From contig JADJOC010000002.1 in NCBI GenBank assembly GCA_016713965.1, forward strand, positions 540,001 through 604,000: a stretch of 64,000 nucleotides of DNA, written 5' to 3'. The position numbers were made by a program, and so were the translations under genes. This DNA comes from Chitinophagaceae bacterium (GTDB lineage Bacteria > Bacteroidota > Bacteroidia > Chitinophagales > Chitinophagaceae). Positions 1 through 9,114 of the stretch are shown here, one piece after another. The stretch's first letter is position 1, and each line of letters opens with the position of its first letter. The notes under the pieces are model-generated. The model saw nothing but the letters and a program-made list of their open reading frames with translations, ran no database searches and had not been told where the DNA came from.

Positions 1-1455
1 CTTACAATTTTAGCACTTTTTAAACAAAGTGGTATTCCGCCACCCGGATGTACGCTGCCGCCACAAAAATATAATCCTTTAATCTTGGCAGTAAAATTAG
101 GATGCCTTACGAATGCTGCCCATTTTGAATTAGAACTTGTGCCATATAAAGATCCCATAAAAGAAGAAGTTCGCTGTTCAATTAAAACAGGATCTGTAAT
201 TTCTTCTACCTCAATTAATGGTTCGATATCAGTTTTTAAAACATTATTCAGCTTTTTTTATAATATTTGCCCTTGCCTGCAATTTTAAAGTTTGCCAATT
301 CTGCTGTGTGTTAGCCGGGGCATTTATCATAACAAACCAATTTTCGCAATCTGCCGGGGTATGGCCCTTTTCCATTTTGGAAGTTATGTTGACATATACT
401 GTGGGGTCATTATACAATGTACCTTTTGTAAAAATATGTTCGAATTCTTCTTTGTAATTTTTTGTAAAAAAAATATTGTGTAATTGTAATGATGAAAATT
501 CCTTTTTAATCCCCCAATAAAAGATCAGGGCACTGCTACTCCTTTCCTGCTTTAAAATTTTTTTTGCTTTGTCATTATCGGCCAAAAGATGTTTATATGT
601 AAAATATACATCCATATTGCTTACTACAATATCTGCTGATATACTCTCATTATTTACTACTATGCCTTTTACTTTCCTATCAGAAAAAATTATACGCTGC
701 ACCAGGCTATCAAAATTAAAGCGAACCCCTTTTTTCAAAGCTAATTTATATAAAGCGTTGATAATGCTTACCATGCCGTCGGCAGGATAAAATACACCTT
801 GGTTTTGTTCTATATGTGGTATTAAACTTAGCATTGCGGGTGCCTGGTAAGGATTACTGCCATTGTAAGTGGCATATCGGTTGAATAACTCTACAGCTTC
901 GTATGATTTAAATTTTTTTTTATTATAATAGTGTAATGTTTTGAATAAATAAACGGATTTTATAGAAAGCAATGCTTTAAAGATTCTTTTATGCCACCAT
1001 GTTTTTCTTTTATGCAAAGAGTGATTTAAAAAAACAGAGCCGATATTATTGTAAAGTTTTTTTGAGCTTTCTAAATATCTGGTAGTGGCTGATAAATCTT
1101 CATTTAATTTTTTATGCAATTCATCAGCGAACAAATTAATATCGCTATATGCATTTATTGCTGTACCATTTTCATAAAAATATTTACAGGCTATGGGTAT
1201 TTGCCGGTAAGAAAAATATTCTTGTATTGGTTCGCCGGCAATGGCAAAAATTTCTTCTATATTTTCCGGTTGGGTAAAAAGGGAAGGGCCTGCATCAAAT
1301 TTATACTTATCTTTTTCTATTAAATAAATTTTTCCCCCGGGATAATTGTTTTTTTCGAATACCTGTACACTAAAGCCTTGAACAGACAGGCGTATTGCAG
1401 CTGCTATTCCGGCTACGCCGCTACCAATTATAATTGCTGTTTTTTGTGTACCCAT
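1..1455 (-). CDS. CrtD/CrtI-family carotenoid desaturase, frameshifted, 3' end outside window
   Basis: FAD-dependent amine-oxidase-fold enzyme of carotenoid biosynthesis. The N-terminus has the dinucleotide-binding GSGVAGIAAA motif followed by an E-K-N and PGGK segment, as in phytoene-desaturase-type enzymes. The first 403 codons end early near 244. On the other side of a T7 run (253-259), removing one base restores reading through 1-250, which encodes the C-terminal signature GLYFCGGSVHPGGGIP. That HPGGG ending is typical of the CrtD-like branch (3,4-desaturase/hydroxycarotenoid desaturase) and differs from the GPGVPPS ending of the neighbouring CrtI. It is the downstream gene of idi, two bases away, so it belongs to the same operon. 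The frameshift is probably a sequence error. The exact substrate cannot be told from sequence alone. Confidence 0.85.
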
Positions 1456-1457
1456 TA

Positions 1458-1982
1458 TCAGGAACGATTTACTCCCGATAAATATGCTTCTATTTTAGGA
1501 AAAGCAATTTTAAACCATGCAGCATATTTTTCCGGGTGTGACGCTATGGTATTTTTTATATCTTCCATACTCATAAAACAGTAATCCATTACTTCCTCCT
1601 TATTAATTTCTATATTGCCATCATAGGTTCCGATAAATACATGATCAAATTCATTTTCAGTTAACCCGTTTTCAAAATCAGCTTTGTATGTAAAATGAAA
1701 TGCCTTTTTTAATGGTGTACTAAACCCTAGTTCTTCCCGGAGCCTTCTAGATGCTGCAGTTGCCGTATCCTCTCCGGGAATAGGATGGCTGCAACATGCA
1801 TTGGCCCATAAGCCACCGCTGTGATATTTCTTTTTATTTCTTTGCTGCAAAAGCATTTCATTTTTTTTATTAAAAATAAAAACACTTATCGCCCTATGTA
1901 ATAATGCCTGTTGATGAGCTGCGAGTTTTTCGATGGTACCAATGGGCTCATCGTTGTCGTTTACTAAAATAACTTCTTTCAA
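1458..1982 (-). CDS. idi: isopentenyl-diphosphate delta-isomerase, type I
   Basis: Converts isopentenyl diphosphate to dimethylallyl diphosphate, feeding the prenyl chain into carotenoid synthesis in the cytoplasm. The 174-residue protein has the Nudix-fold layout of type I Idi: an N-terminal V-N-D-x-D-x-x-x-G segment, the catalytic-cysteine region WANACCSHP and the glutamate-bearing RRLREELGF helix. Length fits the family. It sits between crtB (10 bases upstream) and the CrtD-like gene (2 bases downstream) on the same strand, so it is very probably cotranscribed with them. Confidence 0.95.
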   Translation of the reverse strand: MKEVILVNDNDEPIGTIEKLAAHQQALLHRAISVFIFNKKNEMLLQQRNKKKYHSGGLWANACCSHPIPGEDTATAASRRLREELGFSTPLKKAFHFTYKADFENGLTENEFDHVFIGTYDGNIEINKEEVMDYCFMSMEDIKNTIASHPEKYAAWFKIAFPKIEAYLSGVNRS

Positions 1983-1992
1983 AATAATAATA

Positions 1993-2829
1993 TTACAATA
2001 AGTTTAATTGTGTTTGTATGCTTGCTTTTGCTAAAATAAACATTTTAGAGTAACCGGGAATCCGTATACGATTTTCTAAAATTTTAGAAGCCTGCATTTT
2101 TTTTATTTTATTAAACAGTGATAAATAATACTTGTAAGCTACATACACGCCAAACCTGGCTTTTACCGGTAATTTTAAAATACCCTGGTAAGCATTTGAA
2201 AAATCTAATTCAATATCCTGTTCTATTCTTCTTTTATCGGCCTGGGTAAAATTGCTTGAATTTATTTCGGGAAAATAAGAACGGTTTAATAAATGATAAT
2301 CTGATTTTACATCCCTTAAAAAATTCACTTTTTGAAATGCTGCTCCTAAAGATTGTGCAAATGGCTTTAACTCCTGATAAAGTTGATCATTGCCATTGCA
2401 AAATATATACAGGCACATTAACCCTACCACCTCTGCGCTGCCATAAATATATTCTTTATACTCATTCAAATTATACTGGCTTTTGTTAAGGTCTTGCTCC
2501 ATGCTTTTAAAAAAATCTTCTATTAAATTCTTATCTATTCTATATTGGTTAACTGTAATTTGAAAACTGTGTAAAATAGGATTTAAGCTGATTTGCCTGT
2601 CTATGGCAGCATAAGTTTCTTTTTTAAATTCTGCCAGTAAATCTTTTCTATTGTACTGGTGAAAGGTATCTACAATTTCATCTGCAAAGCGTACAAAACC
2701 GTAAATATTAAAAACAGGGGTCTGCAGATCTTTATGCAATAATTTAATGGCACTGCTAAAAGAAGTACTGTAATGCTCTGTGGTGAGCTTACTGCATTGC
2801 TGGCTTACTTTATGAAAAAGTTGCATCAT
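1993..2829 (-). CDS. crtB: phytoene/squalene synthase family, phytoene synthase
   Basis: Head-to-head condensation of two geranylgeranyl diphosphates to phytoene, the committed carotenoid step. The 278-residue protein shows both aspartate-rich metal-binding motifs of the family: DEIVD at residues 50-54 and DVKSD at 173-177, with YGSAEVVG between them. It starts with two consecutive Met codons, so the true start could be one codon later. The crtI stop lies 9 bases upstream and idi follows directly, the usual order of a bacterial carotenoid operon. Squalene synthase is the alternative in this fold, but the crtI/idi context favours phytoene synthase. Confidence 0.94.
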   Translation of the reverse strand: MMQLFHKVSQQCSKLTTEHYSTSFSSAIKLLHKDLQTPVFNIYGFVRFADEIVDTFHQYNRKDLLAEFKKETYAAIDRQISLNPILHSFQITVNQYRIDKNLIEDFFKSMEQDLNKSQYNLNEYKEYIYGSAEVVGLMCLYIFCNGNDQLYQELKPFAQSLGAAFQKVNFLRDVKSDYHLLNRSYFPEINSSNFTQADKRRIEQDIELDFSNAYQGILKLPVKARFGVYVAYKYYLSLFNKIKKMQASKILENRIRIPGYSKMFILAKASIQTQLNLL

Positions 2830-2838
2830 GATTTGAAT

Positions 2839-4389
2839 CTATACCTGTTTGTTATAAAAAAAATTTACTATTTCTTTTGCTACCACTTCACCACTTATTA
2901 AACTGGGTGGCACACCTGGCCCTGGCACCGTTAACTGGCCGGTGTAATATAAATTTTTTATTTTTTTGCTGCGTATTCCCGGTTTTAATAGAGCTGTTTG
3001 CATCAAAGTATTGGCTAATCCGTAAGCATTGCCTTTAAATGAATTGTATTCGCTTATAAAATCGCTTACCGAAAATGAACTTTTATATACAATGTTATTT
3101 CTAATTGTTTCCCCGGTCAGCTTTTCAAACCTGTCTAAAATTTTTTTAAAATAATCATCCTTTAATATCTCTGTATCACCTTCCAGGCTGGATGCAACCG
3201 GTATCAAAAAAAATAAATTTTCATGTCCTTCCGGTGCAGTATCACTATCAGTTACAGATGTAGCACTTACATAAAACAAAGGTTCGGCTGGCCACTGGGG
3301 ATCAGCATAAATTTGTTTACCATGTACATCAAAACTAACATCAAAAAACAAAGAATGATGCAAAATATTTTTTAATTTTTTATTGATGCCTATATAATAC
3401 AACAGGCAGCTGGGGGCCATTACCCTTTTATCCCAATACTTTTTTTTATAAGATTGATATTTGACAGGTAATAATGTATTTTCAATAAAATGATAATCTG
3501 CAGCGCCAATTACAACATCAGCCTTAAATGCAATGGAATTGGGTATTGGGTATTGGGTATTAGGGGACTTATTATCAATGTTCTGTGGTTGGTGGTTAGT
3601 GGTCATTTTTGCTATTACATGAGTTGCCCTGCTATTTTCTAGTGTAATATTTGTGACATCATGATTGAAATAAAATTTAACTCCTAATTCTTCTGCCAGG
3701 TTATACATGGCTTTTACCACACTATACATACCCCCTTTAGGAAACCACGTACCTAATTTTATATCAGCATAGTTCATCAGGCTGTATAATGCAGGAATAT
3801 CTTTGGGTAAAGCCCCTAAAAATAAAACCGGAAATTCCATTACCTGTTGCAGCTTAGGATGCTTAAAATATTTTGCAACATGCTTTTTCATTGATGTAAA
3901 TACATCAAGTTTAAAAATTCCTTTTATTATATCCCAATCCATAAACTCAGTTAATGACCGGCCGGGTTTATATACCAGTTTTTCAATCCCGACTTTATAT
4001 TTATATGCAGCTTCATGCATAAATTTATCTAACCGGGCTGCACTTCCTTTTTCTATACTTTCAAATAATATTTTCAGCTCATTAAAGTCAGCAGGAATAT
4101 CCATATTCAAATCTTCCCAATAAATTTTATATGAAGGTGACAGCCGGGTCAATTCATAATAATCTGAAACTTTTTTACCAAAATGATTAAAATATTTTTC
4201 AAATACACCAGGCATCCAATACCAGCTTGGCCCCATATCAAATGAAAAGCCATTAGTCAATAACTGGCGTGCCCGGCCTCCCGGTGTAGCATGCTTTTCT
4301 ACAACAGTTACGTCCCATCCTGCTTTTGCCATAAAAGACGCTGCAGAAATGCCTGCAAAACCACTGCCTATAATGACGACTTTTTTCAA
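2839..4389 (-). CDS. crtI: phytoene desaturase
   Basis: FAD-dependent desaturase acting on phytoene at the membrane. The 516-residue protein has the N-terminal GSGFAGISAA dinucleotide motif, the following V-V-E-K and PGGRARQ, an MGPSWYWMP segment and the C-terminal GQLTVPGPGVPPSLISG signature typical of CrtI. It is the first carotenoid enzyme gene after the ECF sigma gene (30 bases apart). Odd feature: around residues 262-286 there is a low-complexity stretch (TTNHQPQNIDNKSP.. then NTQYPIPNS) with no obvious counterpart in CrtI. It is encoded by a repeated TTGGGTA heptamer and looks like an in-frame insertion. Confidence 0.94.
   Translation of the reverse strand: MKKVVIIGSGFAGISAASFMAKAGWDVTVVEKHATPGGRARQLLTNGFSFDMGPSWYWMPGVFEKYFNHFGKKVSDYYELTRLSPSYKIYWEDLNMDIPADFNELKILFESIEKGSAARLDKFMHEAAYKYKVGIEKLVYKPGRSLTEFMDWDIIKGIFKLDVFTSMKKHVAKYFKHPKLQQVMEFPVLFLGALPKDIPALYSLMNYADIKLGTWFPKGGMYSVVKAMYNLAEELGVKFYFNHDVTNITLENSRATHVIAKMTTNHQPQNIDNKSPNTQYPIPNSIAFKADVVIGAADYHFIENTLLPVKYQSYKKKYWDKRVMAPSCLLYYIGINKKLKNILHHSLFFDVSFDVHGKQIYADPQWPAEPLFYVSATSVTDSDTAPEGHENLFFLIPVASSLEGDTEILKDDYFKKILDRFEKLTGETIRNNIVYKSSFSVSDFISEYNSFKGNAYGLANTLMQTALLKPGIRSKKIKNLYYTGQLTVPGPGVPPSLISGEVVAKEIVNFFYNKQV
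3541..3566 (+). repeat. G-quadruplex-type repeat inside crtI
   Basis: Three direct copies of TTGGGTA plus a G4 run place four G-tracts at 3541-3543, 3548-3550, 3555-3557 and 3563-3566, with loops of 4, 4 and 5 bases. This matches the standard G3+N1-7 quadruplex pattern on the plus strand, which is the crtI template strand. A second G/T-rich stretch (ggttggtggttagtgg) follows at about 3588-3604. Both lie in the unexplained in-frame insert of CrtI. Confidence 0.7.
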
Positions 4390-4418
4390 ATGCTATAAAT
4401 GATGAAGTTATAATACAG

Positions 4419-4925
4419 TTATGATTGAAATCTTGAAAACCGTTCTTTTAATAATTTCAGGGCAAAATGTATCCTGCTTTTAACGGTACCTAAAGGCTCT
4501 GCCAATATACTTGCTATTTCATTGTACCTATATCCTTCAAAATATAAGGTAAAAGGATCACGGAATATTCCCGGAAGGCTGTGTACAGCTACTTTAATTT
4601 CTTTAATCTTTAAATTCATTTCTGCTTCATTACTAATAATTGTCTGGTTATAATTTAACAAAAAATCATTAGGGGTATTATCAAAAATAATGTTTTGCTT
4701 TGCTTTGCGGCGATAATCATTAATAAATATATTACGCATTATAGTATATAGCCAGGCCTTAATATTTGTACCTGCATTGTATTTTTCTTTATTGGCAAGT
4801 GCTTTAAACATTGTTTCCTGGAAAAGATCTTTAGCTGTTTCTATATTTTTAGTTAAAGTAACAGCAAATGGCTTTAAAAAATCAGCATTAATAAGAAGCT
4901 GTTGGTTAAATTCTATAGTAGCCAT
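4419..4925 (-). CDS. ECF-type RNA polymerase sigma factor
   Basis: Sigma-70 family member of the extracytoplasmic-function class, 168 residues, expected to direct RNA polymerase to a small promoter set. Region 2 is visible as DLFQETMFKAL and AWLYTIMRNIFINDYRR. Region 4 is visible as PFTLYFEGYRYNEIASIL followed by GTVKSRIHFALKLLKERF, the DNA-binding helix-turn-helix. There is no fused anti-sigma domain and no anti-sigma gene next door. Its position between the CarH-like regulator and crtI suggests a carotenoid- or light-stress-specific sigma factor, as in CarQ-type systems; this is inference from context. Confidence 0.9.
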   Translation of the reverse strand: MATIEFNQQLLINADFLKPFAVTLTKNIETAKDLFQETMFKALANKEKYNAGTNIKAWLYTIMRNIFINDYRRKAKQNIIFDNTPNDFLLNYNQTIISNEAEMNLKIKEIKVAVHSLPGIFRDPFTLYFEGYRYNEIASILAEPLGTVKSRIHFALKLLKERFSRFQS

Positions 4926-4929
4926 ATAA

Positions 4930-4963
4930 TTTGTTTAAGTTATTATAAATAAAGTTAAACAAA
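4930..4963. promoter_or_regulatory. 9-bp inverted repeat in front of the sigma gene
   Basis: TTTGTTTAA (4930-4938) and TTAAACAAA (4955-4963) form a perfect 9-bp inverted repeat with a 16-base AT-rich spacer, starting five bases upstream of the sigma-factor ATG. It lies between carH and the sigma gene and is a plausible operator for the MerR/CarH-type regulator or for sigma autoregulation. No experimental or comparative support is available here. Confidence 0.4.
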
Positions 4964-5008
4964 ATTTATAAGATTACAATTTTTGAATGTGTTTTTTATA
5001 TAAAGAAA

Positions 5009-5884
5009 TCAGATTGTTGTTATAAATTCAATTACTTCTGAATAAGACTTTTTGAAATTTATTGGCGGATAAACTTTCTTTTTATAAGCAGAAGCAAGTA
5101 ATCCTGAAAATACTATAGGTGTGCCAGGAAATTTTTCACTAATCTTTATAAGAAATTTATCAAAATTAAATTTGTCGCATACAGTTGTTAAATGACAATA
5201 CAGATAATCCGGTTCTTTTAATTTATATATAATTTCTACATCATTTAACGGCGTACTACAGCCCAGGTAAATTGTTCGTATACCATTGTTTCTTAATAAA
5301 TAATTTATAAATAATAAACCTAGCTCATGGTATTCTCCCTCTGGTAAAAATAATAAGACAGTTTTATCAGAATTAGAAAACGGGGTACTGTCTATGGCGG
5401 AGATTATTTTTTGACGGATAATATTACTTACCAGGTGCTCTTGGGCAGGGGATATATGATTAGTAAGCCATAACATACCCATCTTCTCTAAAAATGGAAA
5501 AACGATTTGGGTAATAGTTTGTTGAATACCAATTGTTTTGATGTGATGATTCAAAACAGTTTCAAACAAATACATATCCAACTCGCCCATATGTATGATA
5601 AGTTGGTTTACAATATACTCCTGCTTTACTTCTGCTTCATTTAATAAAAAAATTTTTTCTCTTATCTCATCCTCACTCATTTTATTAATATGAGATATTT
5701 TGTATCCATACTTATTAAGTAATGCTATGTTTAATATTTTTTTTAAATCAAAATTGGAGTACATGCGGATATTAGTGCCGGTACGACCGGGCTTTAGGAA
5801 CGAGTAACGTTGTTCCCAAATACGGATGGTATGGGCTTTAATGCCTGTGAGATTTTCTATATCCTTAATTGTAAATGATGCCAT
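5009..5884 (-). CDS. MerR-family regulator with B12-binding domain, CarH/LitR-like photoreceptor
   Basis: Predicted light-responsive repressor of the carotenoid operon. Residues 1-70 are a MerR helix-turn-helix (FTIKDIENLTGIKAHTIRIW). Residues about 85-160 form the four-helix part of cobalamin-binding proteins and contain W139, nine residues, then E149-H150, the Wx9EH motif known from CarH light sensors. The Rossmann-like B12 domain has E184-Y-H186-E-L-G, matching the ExHxxG motif whose His is the lower axial cobalamin ligand. In characterised CarH proteins adenosylcobalamin drives DNA binding in the dark and light releases it. The adjacent ECF sigma and crt genes support this role. Confidence 0.9.
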   Translation of the reverse strand: MASFTIKDIENLTGIKAHTIRIWEQRYSFLKPGRTGTNIRMYSNFDLKKILNIALLNKYGYKISHINKMSEDEIREKIFLLNEAEVKQEYIVNQLIIHMGELDMYLFETVLNHHIKTIGIQQTITQIVFPFLEKMGMLWLTNHISPAQEHLVSNIIRQKIISAIDSTPFSNSDKTVLLFLPEGEYHELGLLFINYLLRNNGIRTIYLGCSTPLNDVEIIYKLKEPDYLYCHLTTVCDKFNFDKFLIKISEKFPGTPIVFSGLLASAYKKKVYPPINFKKSYSEVIEFITTI

Positions 5885-5949
5885 AGCAGCAACTAATATT
5901 CATATAATACAATTATAACAATGATTTGTTCAATAAATACGGATTAATA

Positions 5950-6612
5950 TTAAAATGATCTTTTGGGAAGATCTTTAAATACTTTATAGGTTAATTGCGA
6001 TTTGGAAAAGATGACTGACCAAGCTGTTAAAAATAATATCATAAGATCCGTATACAGGGATGCTTTTTGCTGGTACCACATTTCGAGCTGGCCTTTGTAA
6101 GGTATTATATTAAATTTGTAGCAGTCTGCCGGGGAAAGTGGTGATTGGGTAACGATTAATTCCTCATCCCTGAAAACCAGGGACCCAATGCCTGTTAAAC
6201 CAGGTGGCTTATTATAAATCATAGATTGCACCTGTGGGGAGTATTGCTGAAAGCTAACTTCCATTAATGGTCTTGGGCCCACAAAACTCATTTCTCCAAC
6301 CAGAATATTTATTAATTGTGGCAGTTCATTCAATTTAGAAATACGTAGAAATTTACCAAATTTGGTTACCCGGCTATCATTTCGCAAAGTAATTTCCTTA
6401 GAACCAATGGAAGCGCTGTTTTTAAGCATGGTAGCAAATTTCCATATAAAAAAAGGCTTGTTTTTGTATCCTACCCTTGCTTGCTTATAAAAGATCTCCC
6501 CTTCGCCCGTTAATTTTAATATGATTATTATGGGGATGAATAATGGTAATAATAATACCAATGCAAAGAAAGAAAAAACAATATCAAAAAATCTTTTTAT
6601 TAATGAATACAT
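5950..6612 (-). CDS. initiating phosphosugar transferase (polyprenyl-phosphate sugar-1-P transferase)
   Basis: Small PglC/WcaJ-C-terminal-type transferase that loads the first sugar phosphate onto undecaprenyl phosphate at the inner membrane. After the chosen start MYSLIKRFFD (an upstream Met at 6633 is less likely) comes one hydrophobic hairpin rich in L/I/P. Then follow the conserved blocks FYKQARVGYKNKPFFIWKF, TKFGKFLRISKLNELPQLIN and GEMSFVGPRPLMEV. About 220 residues, the short monotopic form without the long N-terminal membrane domain. It closes the glycan cluster and follows the UDP-sugar 4,6-dehydratase, so the first lipid-linked sugar may be the 4-amino-6-deoxy sugar made by its neighbours. 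Confidence 0.9.
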   Translation of the reverse strand: MYSLIKRFFDIVFSFFALVLLLPLFIPIIIILKLTGEGEIFYKQARVGYKNKPFFIWKFATMLKNSASIGSKEITLRNDSRVTKFGKFLRISKLNELPQLINILVGEMSFVGPRPLMEVSFQQYSPQVQSMIYNKPPGLTGIGSLVFRDEELIVTQSPLSPADCYKFNIIPYKGQLEMWYQQKASLYTDLMILFLTAWSVIFSKSQLTYKVFKDLPKRSF

Positions 6613-6639
6613 TATAATAATATTATCAAACACAAAAAA

Positions 6640-7852
6640 TTACATTTTTTGGTCCAGGCTTTTTCCGGTTTCAATATGTTCAAAATTAGGCATAAATGAT
6701 TTCATAGCCTGCACAATTGCTTTTTTATCTGTAGCAGGTTTATTTAGGATAGCAGTTAATTCTTCCATCATTATTTTAATAGCTGCCACAGATTTCTTTT
6801 CGGAATTTTTACAATTCCCAGGTTTGTAAACCGGTTTGTATCCAGTTCCTCTGTATCTGTAAAAAATTCTTCATAAGATTTTTCGCCGGAAGTATTGGAA
6901 GAAAAATAATAAACAGGATAGGAAGGTGATTCCCCGTTAAACAAACCGGCCTTAGCTTTTGCTTCCTCCTCTGTCTGGCAAAGATCCGGTGACATATTAT
7001 ATGCTTTCAAAAAATCATTGGCGATAGAAGAAAAAGTCCGCATACTGCTTTCCGGTAATTTTGGAAAAAATATATCACCGCTTTTTCCTAAAATACATGC
7101 CAGCATGCATAATTCGCCACTCTCATCCGGCGACACAAAATATCTTTTTACATCATTAGGTGCAGACAATGGTTGCTTTTTCATTAACCTTTCTAAAAAA
7201 CCATACAGTAAGCTGCCATTGCTAAAAGCAACATTGGCAAACCGTGCTGTAGTGATAGGAATAAAAGAAGAATAAGCCATTATCACTTCTTCCATTAGTT
7301 TTTTACTTGCCCCCATTATATTTACCGGATTAGCTGCTTTATCTGTACTTACACAAAAAAATGTTGTGGGGGAAACTGCAATAATAAATCCAATAATTTT
7401 TTAGCTTTAAATACATTGTTATCGATCATTGCTTCTATGCTAAAATGATCTTTTTCGCTACGCACATGCTTATGTGCTGCAAAATTTGCTACGATATCAA
7501 AAGTTCCATGATTTTTTAATATTTTTTCAAAAATCGGATCGCCAAAATTAATAGGGTAGGTTAAAAATGTATCAGGAGCTTTCAATGCGGCATTACTCCT
7601 TACATCTCTTACCAGTTCGGTAAGGCCATTTTCGTTAATATCTATTACATATAATTCTGCAGGATGAAATTTTAAAACAGCTCTTATAAAACTGCTTCCT
7701 ATAGTGCCTGCACCACCGATAACCAAAACAGCTTTACCCGCTATTTTTTCGGAAAGTAATGCGGCATTATCTTCAATGTCTTTTTCAAATAATGATGTAC
7801 CCCGACCGGTTATACTTTCTGAAATAAATTTTTCGATATTAAAAATATTCAC
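6640..7852 (-). CDS. UDP-N-acetylglucosamine 4,6-dehydratase-like (LegB/PglF/CapD type), frameshifted twice
   Basis: Extended short-chain dehydrogenase making a 4-keto-6-deoxy nucleotide sugar. The N-terminal part carries the NAD-binding GGAGTIGSSFIR motif and the NFAAHKHV block. One missing T in the T7 run near 7355-7361 breaks the frame exactly in front of the catalytic block STDKAANPVNIMGASKK, where Met replaces the usual Tyr as in PglF/CapD dehydratases. A second shift near 6800 separates the last about 55 residues (SVAAIKIMMEELTAILN..DQKM). Rejoined length is about 404 residues. The LegC-type aminotransferase lies immediately upstream, which argues for a UDP-4-amino-4,6-dideoxy sugar product. 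The frameshifts look like sequence errors. Confidence 0.85.
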
Positions 7853-7868
7853 ATTTTTTTCTTAAAAA

Positions 7869-8999
7869 TTAAAAAAATTGTTTTATGGTTTTAGCCACCA
7901 TCTCAAGTTGTACATCGCTGATATTAGTGCTGCATGGTATACTTAAACATCGCTGGTATACATAATCAGACCGGTCATTTTTATTAATATAAAGATTATT
8001 GTTAAACATTACCAGTTGGTTCATAGGTACCCAAAAAGGGCGGCTCTGCATTTTATTATCATTCAGTTTTTTTAATAACCCTTTTTGTTTTTCAGTCATA
8101 ATAGTAGGCAGCCACCAATTAGGGTTTACATTGTTACTTACTTCCTGGAAAGTAATATCTCCTACACCGGTTAATTCGCTTTTATAAAAATTTATTATCT
8201 CATGTTTACGTTTAATAAAATCCGGAAGCTGCTCCATCTGTGCTACGCCCATTGCGGCAGCTGTATTTACCAGCCTGTAATTATATCCAATTTCATCATG
8301 TACATATTCAAAAGGATCACTTTTAGCCTGGGTAGTTAAATGCTTGGCTTTTTTTGCCAGTCCTTCATCATCAGTTACTATCATCCCGCCACCACCGGTT
8401 GTAATAATTTTATTTCCATTAAAACTGAAAGTGCCCATTATACCAAAGCTGCCGACATGCTTACCTTTGTAATAACTGCCTAATGCCTCTGTACTATCCT
8501 CTATTACAGTGATATTATGTTTTTGTGCCAATGCCATTAACCTTTCCATATCGCACATGTTTCCCAATACATGTACCGGCATAATTACCGGTATTCTTTT
8601 GCCATCTTTTTATGATAACAAACCCCTGATTTTTTGTTCGGTTTCATTAGTTAGAAATTCTTCCAGCAAATCCAAGTCCATTTGCCAGCTTTGAGGATCA
8701 GCATCAATAAATAAAGGATCGGCACCTGTATATTTTATTGAATTACAGGTAGCGATAAAAGTGATATTGGGTGTTATAACATAATCATTAGCGTTTACCC
8801 CTGCTAATATTAAGCAAATATGTAAGGCAGTAGTGCCGCTGCTTGTTGCTACTGCATATTTGGTTCCTGCAAAAGCAGCATTCATTTTTTCAAATTGATC
8901 GACATAAGCACCTACGCTGCTTACCCAACCTGTATCCAGGCAGTCTTTAATATATTTCCATTCATTGCCGCTAATATTAGGGCCAGACAATAATAACAT
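7869..8999 (-). CDS. PLP-dependent sugar aminotransferase, LegC/DegT family, frameshifted
   Basis: Predicted to aminate the 4-keto group of the UDP-sugar made by the downstream dehydratase. The start MLLLSGPNISGNEWKYIKD and the TSSGTTALHICL block are typical of the LegC/PglE-type group. The second half has the PLP-lysine region FSFNGNKIITTGGGG. Two blocks in different frames meet at about 8600-8610, at an A/T-rich run, and together give a normal length of about 375 residues. Continuous homology on both sides indicates a single-base error. The gene lies between an ACP-acyltransferase fusion and the dehydratase, forming a complete dehydratase, aminotransferase and acyltransferase set. Confidence 0.87.
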
Positions 9000-9019
9000 G
9001 TAGTAGCGATTTAATTAAT

Positions 9020-9043
9020 ATTAGTAACATATGTTATACTAAT
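9020..9043. promoter_or_regulatory. short palindrome upstream of the aminotransferase
   Basis: AACATATGTT (9026-9035) is a perfect palindrome flanked by ATTAGT (9020-9025) and ACTAAT (9038-9043). It lies 20 bases upstream of the LegC-type gene start, in the 115-base gap behind the ACP fusion gene. It could be an operator; it may also be chance in AT-rich DNA. Confidence 0.25.
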
Positions 9044-9114
9044 ACTTGAAGAAAACAACAAAGTTATGTTTAAAAAGGGAAAGTATACCAAGAGTAGATA
9101 TCAATCCGGAGAGC

